IMG/VR virus record: IMGVR_UViG_3300028388_001884 | Location: 5,024 to 50,868 of that record | From: a virus | DNA length: 45,845 bases | Direction: 5' to 3' (one strand) | Shown here: one piece after another, positions 34,101 to 43,452 of the stretch | Position numbering within the stretch: position 1 is the first letter of the stretch | Layout of the letters: each line of letters starts with the position of its first letter | The notes under the pieces: generated by a model | What the model saw: the letters and a program-made list of their open reading frames with translations, nothing else | Databases searched by the model: none | What the model was told of the DNA's origin: nothing | Program-made: the position numbers and the translations under genes

Positions 34101-37100
34101 TCATTTTATTCATCTGGTATGTAGGTGATAAGATATTGAATGCACTCTTATCATTGTTAGTATTCATTGTATCAATTGCATCAGCTTGTTTCTCAGCAAA
34201 CTCCATAGATAATACTTTGTTTATCTTAGTTTGCACTTCAGCACTTTGATTACTGTAAACAGAGTTATGAATTTCAATGAAATCATTTTGTGCTAATTTA
34301 AGGTCAAATGCTCTTTCTAATGAAGCAATCTTAGCAGCATCAGTATCAAGTTTAAGAGCTAAGTCTAACTCTTCTTGACCAAATATAGCCACTAATAAAT
34401 CATCAGCCATTATTTCATTGATACCACCTGCACCTTGTTTAAGGTCTCTATTCAAGAATCTATTTTTCATTCTTTGAATAGCGTTCTCTTTATGAGATTC
34501 ATTCAGTTTTTCAATTCTACCATTATTATTGATATGATGATATTGATATGCAGTTAATTTATCAATATCAAAATCCTGACCCATTTGAGTAACAAAGTTC
34601 TTAGGTGTTATAAGTAAGTCACCCATTACAGCAGGAATAAAACCTACTATTTTAATGTTACTACCAGAACCATGAGATGATGTTGGTGTTCTAAATGTAA
34701 AGTTTTCTAATAGTTGAGGGTCAATAACTTCTTCATTAATTCTAAATCCTTTATTGTCTTCAGCAGGTAACAAATAGATTAACTTACCATCCTTATCTTT
34801 TTCAAATAAGTCTATTAATTTACCATCTATTTTAATCTTAGAAGGTGCTAATACTTCAGTACCTTTAAGTTCTCCACCTTCATAATCACCAATATAAACT
34901 ACATCATTTATAACTCTTTCACCTTGAGTTTCAAGTTGTAAACCAGCTTCTGAACCAACTACGAAACCATTTCCAGGTAGCTTTTGTTTGAATATCTTGT
35001 TGTTAATGATAGCATTAAGCATAGATTCAAACTTGTTAGAGTTACCTGAAAACCATAATGGTAATTTAAAATGATATACATCTTTACCATTAATATTCTT
35101 CTTTTGTATCTCAAGAGCTTTAATATCATTTTCTGGGAATCCTCTTTCTTCAGCTTCAGCAACTAATAATTCTTGAAGTTTCTCAGCAGCATATTCAGGA
35201 TTATCAGTAGTATAGTCATCTTCTAATCCTAAACTATCTAATAACTTATCTTTCTGAATATTGACCATAGATGAGAATGTCTCAAAGAATCTCTGTTGTA
35301 ATTCTCTACCATTTAAAGTCTCACCTTTAAATTCAAATCCATTGATGTCTGTCATACCATCACCAAAAAGAAGTTTGAATATTTGAGTACCCATAGATAC
35401 TTTATCTTCAGCTTGATAATCAGATTTGAAAGGAACATCTTGTTGTATCTTAAAATCAATTCTATTAAGTTCTACAGCATTAGCAGGTCTTCCTGTTTTA
35501 GTATCAAGAACATCAAGTTCTTCTAAAGACTCAGCATCAAAAGGATTGATAGCATTCTTCATAGCACCAACCTTGTTAGCTGATTGATATGAAGCTCTTA
35601 CATGTACACCTTGTTCTTTTTCTATATTCATCATCTTATTCATCAAAGGTTCTAATTTAGTACCTTTAACTAAGTCTGGAACTAATGGAAATGAAGATGA
35701 TTTCACATACATGATTCTTCTTACTCCTTGTTCTTTATCTATGATGTCTCCTGTATGAACTGGTTTAAGTGGTTGTAAAACTAAATCTAAATCTTCTTTT
35801 TCTAAAGACTCTCCTTTTTCAACCTTATCATTTATTGCATCAACCTGGCTTTGACTGATTCTACCCATACCATGTAGTACTCTTAAATGCTCTGCAACAG
35901 TTGTATATTCTTGAGCATCAGTAGTTTCAATCTGTAAGAAATCTGCAACTTTAGCAAATTTTAATTTAAGTTGGTTCAAATTTGCATCAGAAATGTTCTT
36001 ATTTCTAAGGTCATTAATATGTTCTTGATATGTTTTATCATTAAATTCTTCTTTAAGAACATCTTTACCATAATGCCAACCAATTATCTCTTCAACATTT
36101 TGTGCAACTTCTTCTTGGTCTTCTAAAAATAATTGTAAATAAGTTTCATCTTGAGCATCATTTAATACTACACCTGGTGCAATCATTAATGCCATTCTCT
36201 TACCTAAGTTTATACCTAAGTCTCTTGACATTTTAATTTGTTCATTAGCATCAATTGATGTAGGTTCACCTTTTGATTTGTAATACATAGCAGGGTCTCC
36301 TGCAATAAGTTGTAAAGTATTCATATTACCAATCATAGAGTTGATTACATAATCTAACTCTGCAACAAATGCTCTTTCTTCAGCAATTTCACCTTCTACT
36401 TTTCTAGTTTTAAGATATTCGTTGTTATTAAACTTATCAGTTTTACCACCATCTTCCATATATGGTATCATGGCATCATGATTAGTATTAGCTTCTTTGT
36501 AAATAGAGTCTTCTAAAAAACCTGTAATTTTATCAAAGAACTTTGCTTTAAATGCTTCTTCACTTTTATTATTTGATAAGAACTCAAGAACAGTTTCATT
36601 ACCAGAAACCATAGTATTGATTTCAGGTATTAAATTAAATCTAACTGCACCTTTATCATAATCTTTGATATTAGTATCTTGATGTTTTATGATTCTTTTG
36701 AGTTCAGGAACTATTAAAGATTCATATAATAATTCTTTTACTTCAGAAGAAAATACATACTTACCTTCTTCATTTTTTTGAAAAGCTGTAGGATTAGAAT
36801 ACAAATCATAAACAGCAGTTTTAAGCAACATCATTCTACCTTTATCAGAATTTGTAGGTGTACTTAAATGTCCTACTCTCATATCAAATCCATGTTTATC
36901 TACTTTAAAATTTTCTACTCTTTGATATTGGAACATAGTTCTTTGATGGAACATGTAATCTACTGGTGATAACTGGTCCACTTTAGAGAACATAGGATTT
37001 TTATTATACATTCTCTTCATAGCCATAAGACCTACTTCACCATACTCAAATATATCAGCAAAGTCAGGATTGTTCTGTAATAAATCTAATAGTACAGAGT

Positions 37101-39756
37101 TAGAAGAAAAATCTAATTCTGCAAGGTCTTCTAAGTATGATTTATCACCTTGAGCAGATTGTATTAACTTCTTAACATTATTGAAAAAGAAAGTAGGGAA
37201 TATAATTTCACTAACTGTCTTATCTCCATCTCTTCTTGTAATATTCATTAGAGATGTATTATGTCCAGCTTCTATAGGGATTAATGCTTTAAGAATATCA
37301 TTCATATCATGGTGTGGATGTAATGTCTTATTGTTTACATAATCCAATGTATTCTGTTTAGCATCTTTATGTACTCTAGCATAATTAGCTAGGTTAGAGA
37401 ACAGTCTATCTAGTCTATTACCTGTATCAAAAAATAAATCTTCAAAAGATAAGTTTCTAGCTTTTCTTCCTTTTCCTGTAACAAACTTACCATCTTTAAG
37501 TTCTTTCCATGTACCATCAGATAAAAAGATACCAAAATCATATAACCATTCTCTTAGTACTTCATCAGGTTGTTCATGCTTATTATCTCCCCATGATTCC
37601 CATTGAGCATATAATTTAGATAATTTCTCTGTGTTGATAGTATTTCCATTGGTAAGATTACTTCTTCTCAGATTGTTATTCCAGGATTCTTTTATTTTTT
37701 GTTGAATGTTATTAGCATTACTGAACCATAAAGAAGATTCCATACCATCACCTTGTTCTGTAAACATTACAAACTTAGCTTTAGCAGCATATTTGTACAT
37801 GTTAGATACAAATGATGCTTTGGTATCATCATCAGCTTTTTTCAATTCTGTAATAAGTGTTTGCATCCAGGGATAAGTTTCATTGAATAACTCTAACCTT
37901 TCTACCATTGCATCAAAGTTAGGATTAGCAGGTAATGGAGAAATGAGTATTGTAGCAACTGTGTTGTACATTGTATCATATCCCTCATGTTTATCTATTC
38001 CTAAGAAACCTTTACTACCATTAGTAATAGTAGAAAATAATCTTCTGAGTTTTTTACTTACTTTATCTTTATGAATAACTTCATTAGAAGATTTAGAATG
38101 GTCTTTCACATACATTTCTTTTTGAGAGTGTTCCATAAGTTCATCTCTAAGTTCATCAGTAGTCTTAATTGAAGATGGAATGAATCCATTTCTCATACCT
38201 TCCATATAAGCCTTTTCAAAAAACTTAGGATAGTTCTTAGTTACCTTATCTACTTTAGCAATGTTTTTCTGTAAAACATTCATTACTGGTTGCAGTCTCT
38301 CATTTTTCTGACTATCTTGTTCATATAGTTTGTTGAGATTATCATATTGCTTTTCCAGTTTAGCTTTAAGATTTCCAAATCTCATTCTAAAAGTGTTGGC
38401 AATAGTATCATTAAATTCACCTACTGTCATCTCTTTAGAGTTATCATAGTTCTGAGAGATAAGAGATAGAACATAATTTACTACTGTACTTTGTTGGTCT
38501 AAAGTTAAACCTGGAATAAGATTAAGACTTTTCTTTAAACTATTGGTATCTTCAAGTGTAGGTAATAAATAATCAATATCATCTTCTAAACCTTCAAATC
38601 CATTGATACTCTCTAATAATTCTCTTGCTTCTGCAATAGCTTCAGCAGCATCTGGTGATTCAGTAACTTCTTGATTTTCTGTTACTTCTGTAAATGTAGT
38701 TTCTTCAACTTCTATTTCTTCAGCTTCTACTTTGATGATAGGTTGTACAGAATGTGTATAAGCTGGATTCTCTTCAGTACCCATATTATAACCCATAACA
38801 TTAGTAGTTAACCTTTCTCTTAAAAAGTCTTCATAAGTATCTGCAACTTTCTTAACTTCAAAAGTATTACCTTTTTGTTTTACAGATACACCTGCACTCT
38901 TACTTGCTAACAAGTTTGTATTCTGAACAGCAGTATAATCTCCAAAGAATAATGCATCAATAAAGTATCCTGTCTTACCATTAGGTAATGGAATATTTTT
39001 AGAGTTAGCTGTATATTTTTTGTTACCTTTTTGTAATGCAATTAAAGAATTTACTAAATTGATAGTGTTATCAAAGTTTCTGATGTCAATACCAGTTTGT
39101 TGTCTTATTTGATTTCTGATATTTTCAGCTTGTTCTATAGATAAATTGTAACCTGGTTTATTTCTATTAAGTACAGAGTTAGCAGCCATTATCCATTTAG
39201 CTGTTTGAATATCTTCAGTCATAGCTTTGTTCTCACCTTTCTCATTTTTTCTAAGAACATTGATAGCTACATATCTTGTTTTCTTATCTGTCTTGTTTAT
39301 AGGAGATAAATAGAATGTAGAATTGGTAATACCTTTTTGTCTTTTGATTTCATCAAGATTTGTAATCTCAACATTATCTAAACTAAGAGGTACACCATCT
39401 AAATCTACAAAGTAATCACCTTTAAAGAATACTATAGGATTATCCTTAGCTACTTCAGATAATTTTTTTGATGGTATAGGATTACCATCTTTGTCTTTTG
39501 TAGGAACTTTAATAAAAGGACTACCATTTTTTGAAGTGATAGTGACTTGTTTCACTCTACCTTCAGAGATAGCCTTTCTCATATTCATAGCATTATCCTT
39601 ACCTTCTTGGATAGCTCTTTGATGATGGTCAGTAGGATTATCTATAAATACTACATCACCTGTTTCTTTAGATGTATCTCTTACTGTCATTGGAGAATAC
39701 CAATCTACATCAGGAATAAAAGCTACATTAGAACCTTGTGCATCTTGATACACCAT
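31177..39756 (-). CDS. Virion RNA polymerase of the crAss-like type (giant, with metalloprotease-like motif)
   Basis: 2,859 residues. TQMGQDFDIDKLTAY holds the metal-binding catalytic DFDID (Asp1728, Asp1730, Asp1732; bases 34,561-34,575), the signature of the crAss-like virion RNA polymerase described for phage phi14:2 gp66, a single-chain enzyme with both double-psi barrels related to eukaryotic RNA-silencing polymerases. It is packaged and transcribes early genes after injection. It is longer than the 2,180 residues I recall for gp66. Near the C-terminus MAETFLHEFIHSVTT (His2637-Glu-x-x-His2641) is a zincin-type HExxH. The start lies 11 bases after the previous stop; the frame before the ATG (DFIAKVP) also looks protein-like, so a fusion with the upstream gene is possible. 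Confidence 0.85.
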   Translation of the reverse strand: MVYQDAQGSNVAFIPDVDWYSPMTVRDTSKETGDVVFIDNPTDHHQRAIQEGKDNAMNMRKAISEGRVKQVTITSKNGSPFIKVPTKDKDGNPIPSKKLSEVAKDNPIVFFKGDYFVDLDGVPLSLDNVEITNLDEIKRQKGITNSTFYLSPINKTDKKTRYVAINVLRKNEKGENKAMTEDIQTAKWIMAANSVLNRNKPGYNLSIEQAENIRNQIRQQTGIDIRNFDNTINLVNSLIALQKGNKKYTANSKNIPLPNGKTGYFIDALFFGDYTAVQNTNLLASKSAGVSVKQKGNTFEVKKVADTYEDFLRERLTTNVMGYNMGTEENPAYTHSVQPIIKVEAEEIEVEETTFTEVTENQEVTESPDAAEAIAEARELLESINGFEGLEDDIDYLLPTLEDTNSLKKSLNLIPGLTLDQQSTVVNYVLSLISQNYDNSKEMTVGEFNDTIANTFRMRFGNLKAKLEKQYDNLNKLYEQDSQKNERLQPVMNVLQKNIAKVDKVTKNYPKFFEKAYMEGMRNGFIPSSIKTTDELRDELMEHSQKEMYVKDHSKSSNEVIHKDKVSKKLRRLFSTITNGSKGFLGIDKHEGYDTMYNTVATILISPLPANPNFDAMVERLELFNETYPWMQTLITELKKADDDTKASFVSNMYKYAAKAKFVMFTEQGDGMESSLWFSNANNIQQKIKESWNNNLRRSNLTNGNTINTEKLSKLYAQWESWGDNKHEQPDEVLREWLYDFGIFLSDGTWKELKDGKFVTGKGRKARNLSFEDLFFDTGNRLDRLFSNLANYARVHKDAKQNTLDYVNNKTLHPHHDMNDILKALIPIEAGHNTSLMNITRRDGDKTVSEIIFPTFFFNNVKKLIQSAQGDKSYLEDLAELDFSSNSVLLDLLQNNPDFADIFEYGEVGLMAMKRMYNKNPMFSKVDQLSPVDYMFHQRTMFQYQRVENFKVDKHGFDMRVGHLSTPTNSDKGRMMLLKTAVYDLYSNPTAFQKNEEGKYVFSSEVKELLYESLIVPELKRIIKHQDTNIKDYDKGAVRFNLIPEINTMVSGNETVLEFLSNNKSEEAFKAKFFDKITGFLEDSIYKEANTNHDAMIPYMEDGGKTDKFNNNEYLKTRKVEGEIAEERAFVAELDYVINSMIGNMNTLQLIAGDPAMYYKSKGEPTSIDANEQIKMSRDLGINLGKRMALMIAPGVVLNDAQDETYLQLFLEDQEEVAQNVEEIIGWHYGKDVLKEEFNDKTYQEHINDLRNKNISDANLNQLKLKFAKVADFLQIETTDAQEYTTVAEHLRVLHGMGRISQSQVDAINDKVEKGESLEKEDLDLVLQPLKPVHTGDIIDKEQGVRRIMYVKSSSFPLVPDLVKGTKLEPLMNKMMNIEKEQGVHVRASYQSANKVGAMKNAINPFDAESLEELDVLDTKTGRPANAVELNRIDFKIQQDVPFKSDYQAEDKVSMGTQIFKLLFGDGMTDINGFEFKGETLNGRELQQRFFETFSSMVNIQKDKLLDSLGLEDDYTTDNPEYAAEKLQELLVAEAEERGFPENDIKALEIQKKNINGKDVYHFKLPLWFSGNSNKFESMLNAIINNKIFKQKLPGNGFVVGSEAGLQLETQGERVINDVVYIGDYEGGELKGTEVLAPSKIKIDGKLIDLFEKDKDGKLIYLLPAEDNKGFRINEEVIDPQLLENFTFRTPTSSHGSGSNIKIVGFIPAVMGDLLITPKNFVTQMGQDFDIDKLTAYQYHHINNNGRIEKLNESHKENAIQRMKNRFLNRDLKQGAGGINEIMADDLLVAIFGQEELDLALKLDTDAAKIASLERAFDLKLAQNDFIEIHNSVYSNQSAEVQTKINKVLSMEFAEKQADAIDTMNTNNDKSAFNILSPTYQMNKMISGSTGSLAIGIYAKGVTFNSIAQQSNRPIQLLEENEMGEMVAADIRIGNVVSNGTLGLRQTIAKSNANSIESQLVRNTAEVQDERVNTATDNEKAQILGRVGITHIDAVAVDNLLSLLGIDAEVNQINKNNYDENNPFHRTAIIDGEQVYYEEYSLPYLLHSQPIIKEYFTRLKNEKAILNGFVSKQVEEEIMDDLIHTYDRQEGYSENFTGKNLVDEIKANNIESDFQKEVLMLYRRLIQDAKKMKELQDVIDMSNLGKSMWELQDNIEKFMNITQNNDFANATELLGEFDEKQGELDLGGLYFTPTTNQGAMIGTALSLGRNLFFKYFPYYDSYINRKVNDIIELSGYSGNEVKLKETIFQEMKKFITAASRNNLFLDTPSEERSALFMDTEENDSLSTYLANILNSQDDTKGINTVKNNNLLSYLSYEKGENGKPSLIKFDNTEIANVSEEHFHSAFKELLIQDIPLPDRNGQPYTTRMLAQELVAYSHLSGGIVREAIEFHRFIPIEYYDSLDHPRANNVTRALQNYDTLVSNWSSRDRLKNFTEQFFQNNPEFATQLPKDFKRTVKDGKLWINEKMDEYPKYVSIKNKTKEKLKQSKWSLYKVVNGNQYKEIDVLGEFGMAEYDYDSSNMNTIIKKPEPVESTPSLQQSLANIPGQQNDNKVFSISTGDNVKDILERIKNNKFTYNPSLSEIANTLFEIFGDKMLDVNVVIDTEMAGRGANIRRSDNTNTIFINPKKPKMAETFLHEFIHSVTTRELKPYMDTQGNLLTENAPKEVVQLNILFNEYRNKIQKKYATEYASFVEKYNKFVETQQPQGFSDFEIEVLYPAMNVKEFLSVSLGNNQLFIQETSAIPYKKTGIDIFAKFKKVLDALLNKFSGVENNLAEQILGTSLATVEVLNKKKIKQEVGIKEMEEFKHVIKQDDIFGPPLDQMNDDFSDPDAGFTELGDPDTDTGTPDVSLLPDNIKRC

Positions 39757-39767
39757 AGGAACTTTAG

Positions 39768-42700
39768 CTATAAATCATTTAGAATAGGAATTTCTAAAGC
39801 ATCTTGCTTAGTATATACAATAATCTTTTTACCATCTTGCTCTTCTACTTTTCTTTGATTAGTATATCTTAAAGAATTATAATTAGCTTTAGGTGTAGTT
39901 ACTGATGTTTTACCTTGAACAGGAGTTATTTTAATAGATTCACCAGTTATAGGATTGATACCTGCACTAGGTTCAGGTTTCTTTGTAGTACTTTCTTCAG
40001 TATTTGTGTTTACTGTTTCAGGTTCTACAGTATCTTCTTGTTCTTCTTTGAAATTAGTCAATACATCATTAACAAGACTTTTCATTACTGATTGTCTTGA
40101 TGTATAATTTTCTCTATATATTCTTTCCCAATTAGATTTACCTAATCCAGCTTTTTCCCAAGATTCACCCATGAACTTAATAATATTCTTATTGAATGCA
40201 GACTTTTCACCATCTACAGATTCAAGAGCTTCTCTAAAGAAATCATCAAATGTTGGCTTAGTTTCATTTTCACTTTCATAGATTCTTGACCATTCTGAGA
40301 ATTGATTACCCATACTATCAGAAGGAAGGAAATCTATGGTATCATTATTGACAACATCAATATCATTATCTGTATCAAATGGGTCTGATAAATTAGAATC
40401 ATCTTCAACTACTTGTTCTGCACTTTGTAATACAACATTTTCCATTACAGACTGAGTGGCTTGTTGAGTTTGAGTTGGTTCTGGTGTATCTGTTTCAGGA
40501 GTATCAGGTACTACATTATCAGGAGTAGTATCAGTTACTGTCTCTGCTTCAGTAGGAGCTTCCTCAGTTTCTTGTTTAGGAACATTAACTTGTTTTTTCT
40601 TCTGTTGCATCTCAAGAACATTCTGGACTTGTTTATGTACCTCATCTATTCTCTTTTTTGGTATTCCTTTTTGTTTTCTTTTAGGAACTTTTTTAATTAC
40701 TCTTTCAAATTGAGCAGGTGTCATATTACCATTAAATACTTTCTTGTTAATAGCATCAAGATATTTAAAATAATTTTCTTGATTTAACAACATAGTTTGA
40801 TGGTCATAAGATGTTACCTCACTAATTTTCTTGTTAAACTTCTCAAGTACTTTTTGCGAATCATTAATCTGTGAATTTAAAGTCAGAGATAATTTTAAAT
40901 CATCAGAAAGTTTATCAAAGTTCTTTTTAAAGTAATCATTAAGAACTGGGTTTTTCTTATCTACTGTAGCATAACTATCTTCAATACCTAGTTTTTCTAA
41001 GATACCATCTACCTCATCATTTATCTTACCATAATCAAGTTTGTTCTTTTCAGCTTCTAAATCATTGATTGTCTTTTGTGCATATCTTCTTTTTGATTTT
41101 AATCCAATAACTTCAGAATTATTTCTGTATTGATTATCATCAGACATCATTTCATTAATCTCACCTCTTACTTGTTCTATTACTGCAATAGTATCAGGTG
41201 ATAAATTACTATTAAACTTAGCTTTGTTCATAGCTTTTTGAAACTCTTTGAGTTTACCATATTTCTGAGCAACAACAGCTTGTTTATAAATTTTTTCTTG
41301 TTCTATTCTATTAGCTTCCTGAATTAGACCATTTTTTCTAAGTTCATTAATAGTATTGGTATATTCTTGTATAGAGAAATTACCTTCACCAGCTTTCATC
41401 ATTGCTTTATTGAAATCAGCTTGAGACATATTTCTATTACCCATCTCTTTGTAGAGTTTGGCATATTCTTTTCTCTTAGCTCTTTCAGAAGCATCCATGT
41501 TGGCTATATCATAATACTTTTTAGCCATACCAGCTCCTTGAAAAGTTTTCTGCATTAACATAGTTTGAGCAGCAACTTTAGCATAGAAGTCAGTAGTACC
41601 TAATTCACCAACTTGTTGTTTATATTCTTCCCAAGATTGACCAACAGAAGGTGTAGCTTGTACTAAAATCTCTTCAAAGATTTCTTCAGTATTACTACCA
41701 ATTAATTTAGTTCCAGGAACACCACCAAAGTTTCTATTGAGTATATCTTTACCATAAGAGGTCATATCATTAAGACCTTTGGTAAATTTGTTTTGGAATA
41801 CAGCTTTACCTAACTTAGTTTGTGTAGCTAGGTTTTCAATTCTTTTAAGACCAATAGCACCATATAGTTTACCACCATATTGTTCTGCTAAGTTCTCTTT
41901 TAATATTTCTGTAAAACCATAAGCTAAAGATTCACCAGTACCTGCTGGTGCTTTAATAGATGCATCATATTCTTCAGCTTTAACAATAGCATCTTTAATT
42001 TCTTTAATTTTTTCTTCATTTCCTTCCTCTTTAGCAATAGCAAGGTTTTCTTCCATTTGCTCTATAAACAATGCATTTTCATGTTTAAGAGTATTGTATA
42101 ATCTTCTTCCTGCTAGTATTTCTTCATTTCCATCTTCATCTGTTCTAATCTCAAAATCACCAGCATATTTTTCAAAAGCATTTTTATAAGTATGTGGATG
42201 TAATGCAGCTTGAGTTAATAAATTACCTGATGTACCTACTATAAGGTTTGAAGTACCAGATAAATATTTACCTGTTGTAGCAGATACAACTTTACCTACT
42301 CTTCTACCTAAAGCACCATAACCTAAAAACTTTAATGATTCATTAGTTCCACCTGTTACTTCATGCCAAAAGTTTTGTTCAAATCCTTCTTTCTGTGTAG
42401 AACCTACAAGAGCATGAGATTCAGCAATAGCTTGTTCAGCAGAATTTAATTCTTCTTCTGCATCTAACTTATCTTTTATATCAGCAACATATTTTTTACC
42501 AATAAATGCATCATATAAACCTAATGATGCCCAATCAGCAGCATTATTTACACTAAAAATATTACTGTCTAAATTATCATCATTTATATAATCCTTGAGA
42601 TTGTTTTCTTGTTTCTCAAGCATTGTAATAGCATAAGCATATTTATCATTATCAATAGAAAAATAATCAGTTTCTTCTCTTTCAGCTCTTAATTGTTCAA

Positions 42701-43448
42701 GTAATCTTTGAGTCTTGGTTAATTTTCTATCAGCTATTGGCATCATTAATTTCTTTTTCTCTGCCAAAAGCTCATTATATTTTTGTTTTACTTTTTCATT
42801 ATCCATTCCTACACCATCAGGAGTAAGAGTATTAATGATACCATAAATACCATCCCATAATGCATCACCACCTTTTTCAAAGATGTTTCTATCTGGGTCT
42901 CTTTCTTCAGTAAGAATAGATTCCATAATAGCATCAACATCAGCATCTTCTTTTTCAATAAGTTTTATTTTCTTATTGATTTCTTTAAGTTTGTTCTTGT
43001 CTTCTATATTATCAATCTCTTCAAGAATAGTATTCTCTTCAAGATTTTCTACCATAGCATCAGGAGTAAGATAAGCAGAACCTAATTGTTCTTGTTGCTC
43101 ACCTTGTAATTCGTCAAAGGCTTGTTTAGTATATGGGTCTAAGAAATCAGGTTGAGGTTCTTCAGTTGGATTTTGTTGATACTTTTTGATTTTATTTTTA
43201 GCAAGAGCAGTCATCTTTTGAGTTTCAAGATTATCTTGACTCTCTGGATTAGGTTCAAATCCTATTTCTTTTAATTGTTGCTCTCTAGCAATCATATCAT
43301 TGTATTCATCTCTAGTTTGAAATGATTCAATAATTTGACCTTCATAATCTACATTATCTAAATACTCACCTTCAGGGGAAATAATTCCACCAAATTCATT
43401 AACTGTATAACCTAATGATTTGAGTAATGCAATTTGTTCTTCATTCAT
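39768..43448 (-). CDS. Large virion (cargo) protein upstream of the RNA polymerase
   Basis: 1,226 residues, mostly charged coiled helices (EDKNKLKEINKKIKLIEKED and many similar). A Gly/Ala-rich weakly hydrophobic stretch lies near residues 370-410 (LKFLGYGALGRRVGKVV, LIVGTSGNLLTQAAL). A Pro/Thr/Glu low-complexity linker (about 990-1,045) splits it from a C-terminal domain. No enzyme motif recognised. By place (just before the virion polymerase) and size it corresponds to the internal cargo proteins of crAss-like phages. It stops with TAG at 39,768, 11 bases before the polymerase ATG; adding one T in ATTTA (near 39,771-39,774) would join both frames. Confidence 0.65.
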   Translation of the reverse strand: MNEEQIALLKSLGYTVNEFGGIISPEGEYLDNVDYEGQIIESFQTRDEYNDMIAREQQLKEIGFEPNPESQDNLETQKMTALAKNKIKKYQQNPTEEPQPDFLDPYTKQAFDELQGEQQEQLGSAYLTPDAMVENLEENTILEEIDNIEDKNKLKEINKKIKLIEKEDADVDAIMESILTEERDPDRNIFEKGGDALWDGIYGIINTLTPDGVGMDNEKVKQKYNELLAEKKKLMMPIADRKLTKTQRLLEQLRAEREETDYFSIDNDKYAYAITMLEKQENNLKDYINDDNLDSNIFSVNNAADWASLGLYDAFIGKKYVADIKDKLDAEEELNSAEQAIAESHALVGSTQKEGFEQNFWHEVTGGTNESLKFLGYGALGRRVGKVVSATTGKYLSGTSNLIVGTSGNLLTQAALHPHTYKNAFEKYAGDFEIRTDEDGNEEILAGRRLYNTLKHENALFIEQMEENLAIAKEEGNEEKIKEIKDAIVKAEEYDASIKAPAGTGESLAYGFTEILKENLAEQYGGKLYGAIGLKRIENLATQTKLGKAVFQNKFTKGLNDMTSYGKDILNRNFGGVPGTKLIGSNTEEIFEEILVQATPSVGQSWEEYKQQVGELGTTDFYAKVAAQTMLMQKTFQGAGMAKKYYDIANMDASERAKRKEYAKLYKEMGNRNMSQADFNKAMMKAGEGNFSIQEYTNTINELRKNGLIQEANRIEQEKIYKQAVVAQKYGKLKEFQKAMNKAKFNSNLSPDTIAVIEQVRGEINEMMSDDNQYRNNSEVIGLKSKRRYAQKTINDLEAEKNKLDYGKINDEVDGILEKLGIEDSYATVDKKNPVLNDYFKKNFDKLSDDLKLSLTLNSQINDSQKVLEKFNKKISEVTSYDHQTMLLNQENYFKYLDAINKKVFNGNMTPAQFERVIKKVPKRKQKGIPKKRIDEVHKQVQNVLEMQQKKKQVNVPKQETEEAPTEAETVTDTTPDNVVPDTPETDTPEPTQTQQATQSVMENVVLQSAEQVVEDDSNLSDPFDTDNDIDVVNNDTIDFLPSDSMGNQFSEWSRIYESENETKPTFDDFFREALESVDGEKSAFNKNIIKFMGESWEKAGLGKSNWERIYRENYTSRQSVMKSLVNDVLTNFKEEQEDTVEPETVNTNTEESTTKKPEPSAGINPITGESIKITPVQGKTSVTTPKANYNSLRYTNQRKVEEQDGKKIIVYTKQDALEIPILNDL

Positions 43449-43452
43449 GATT

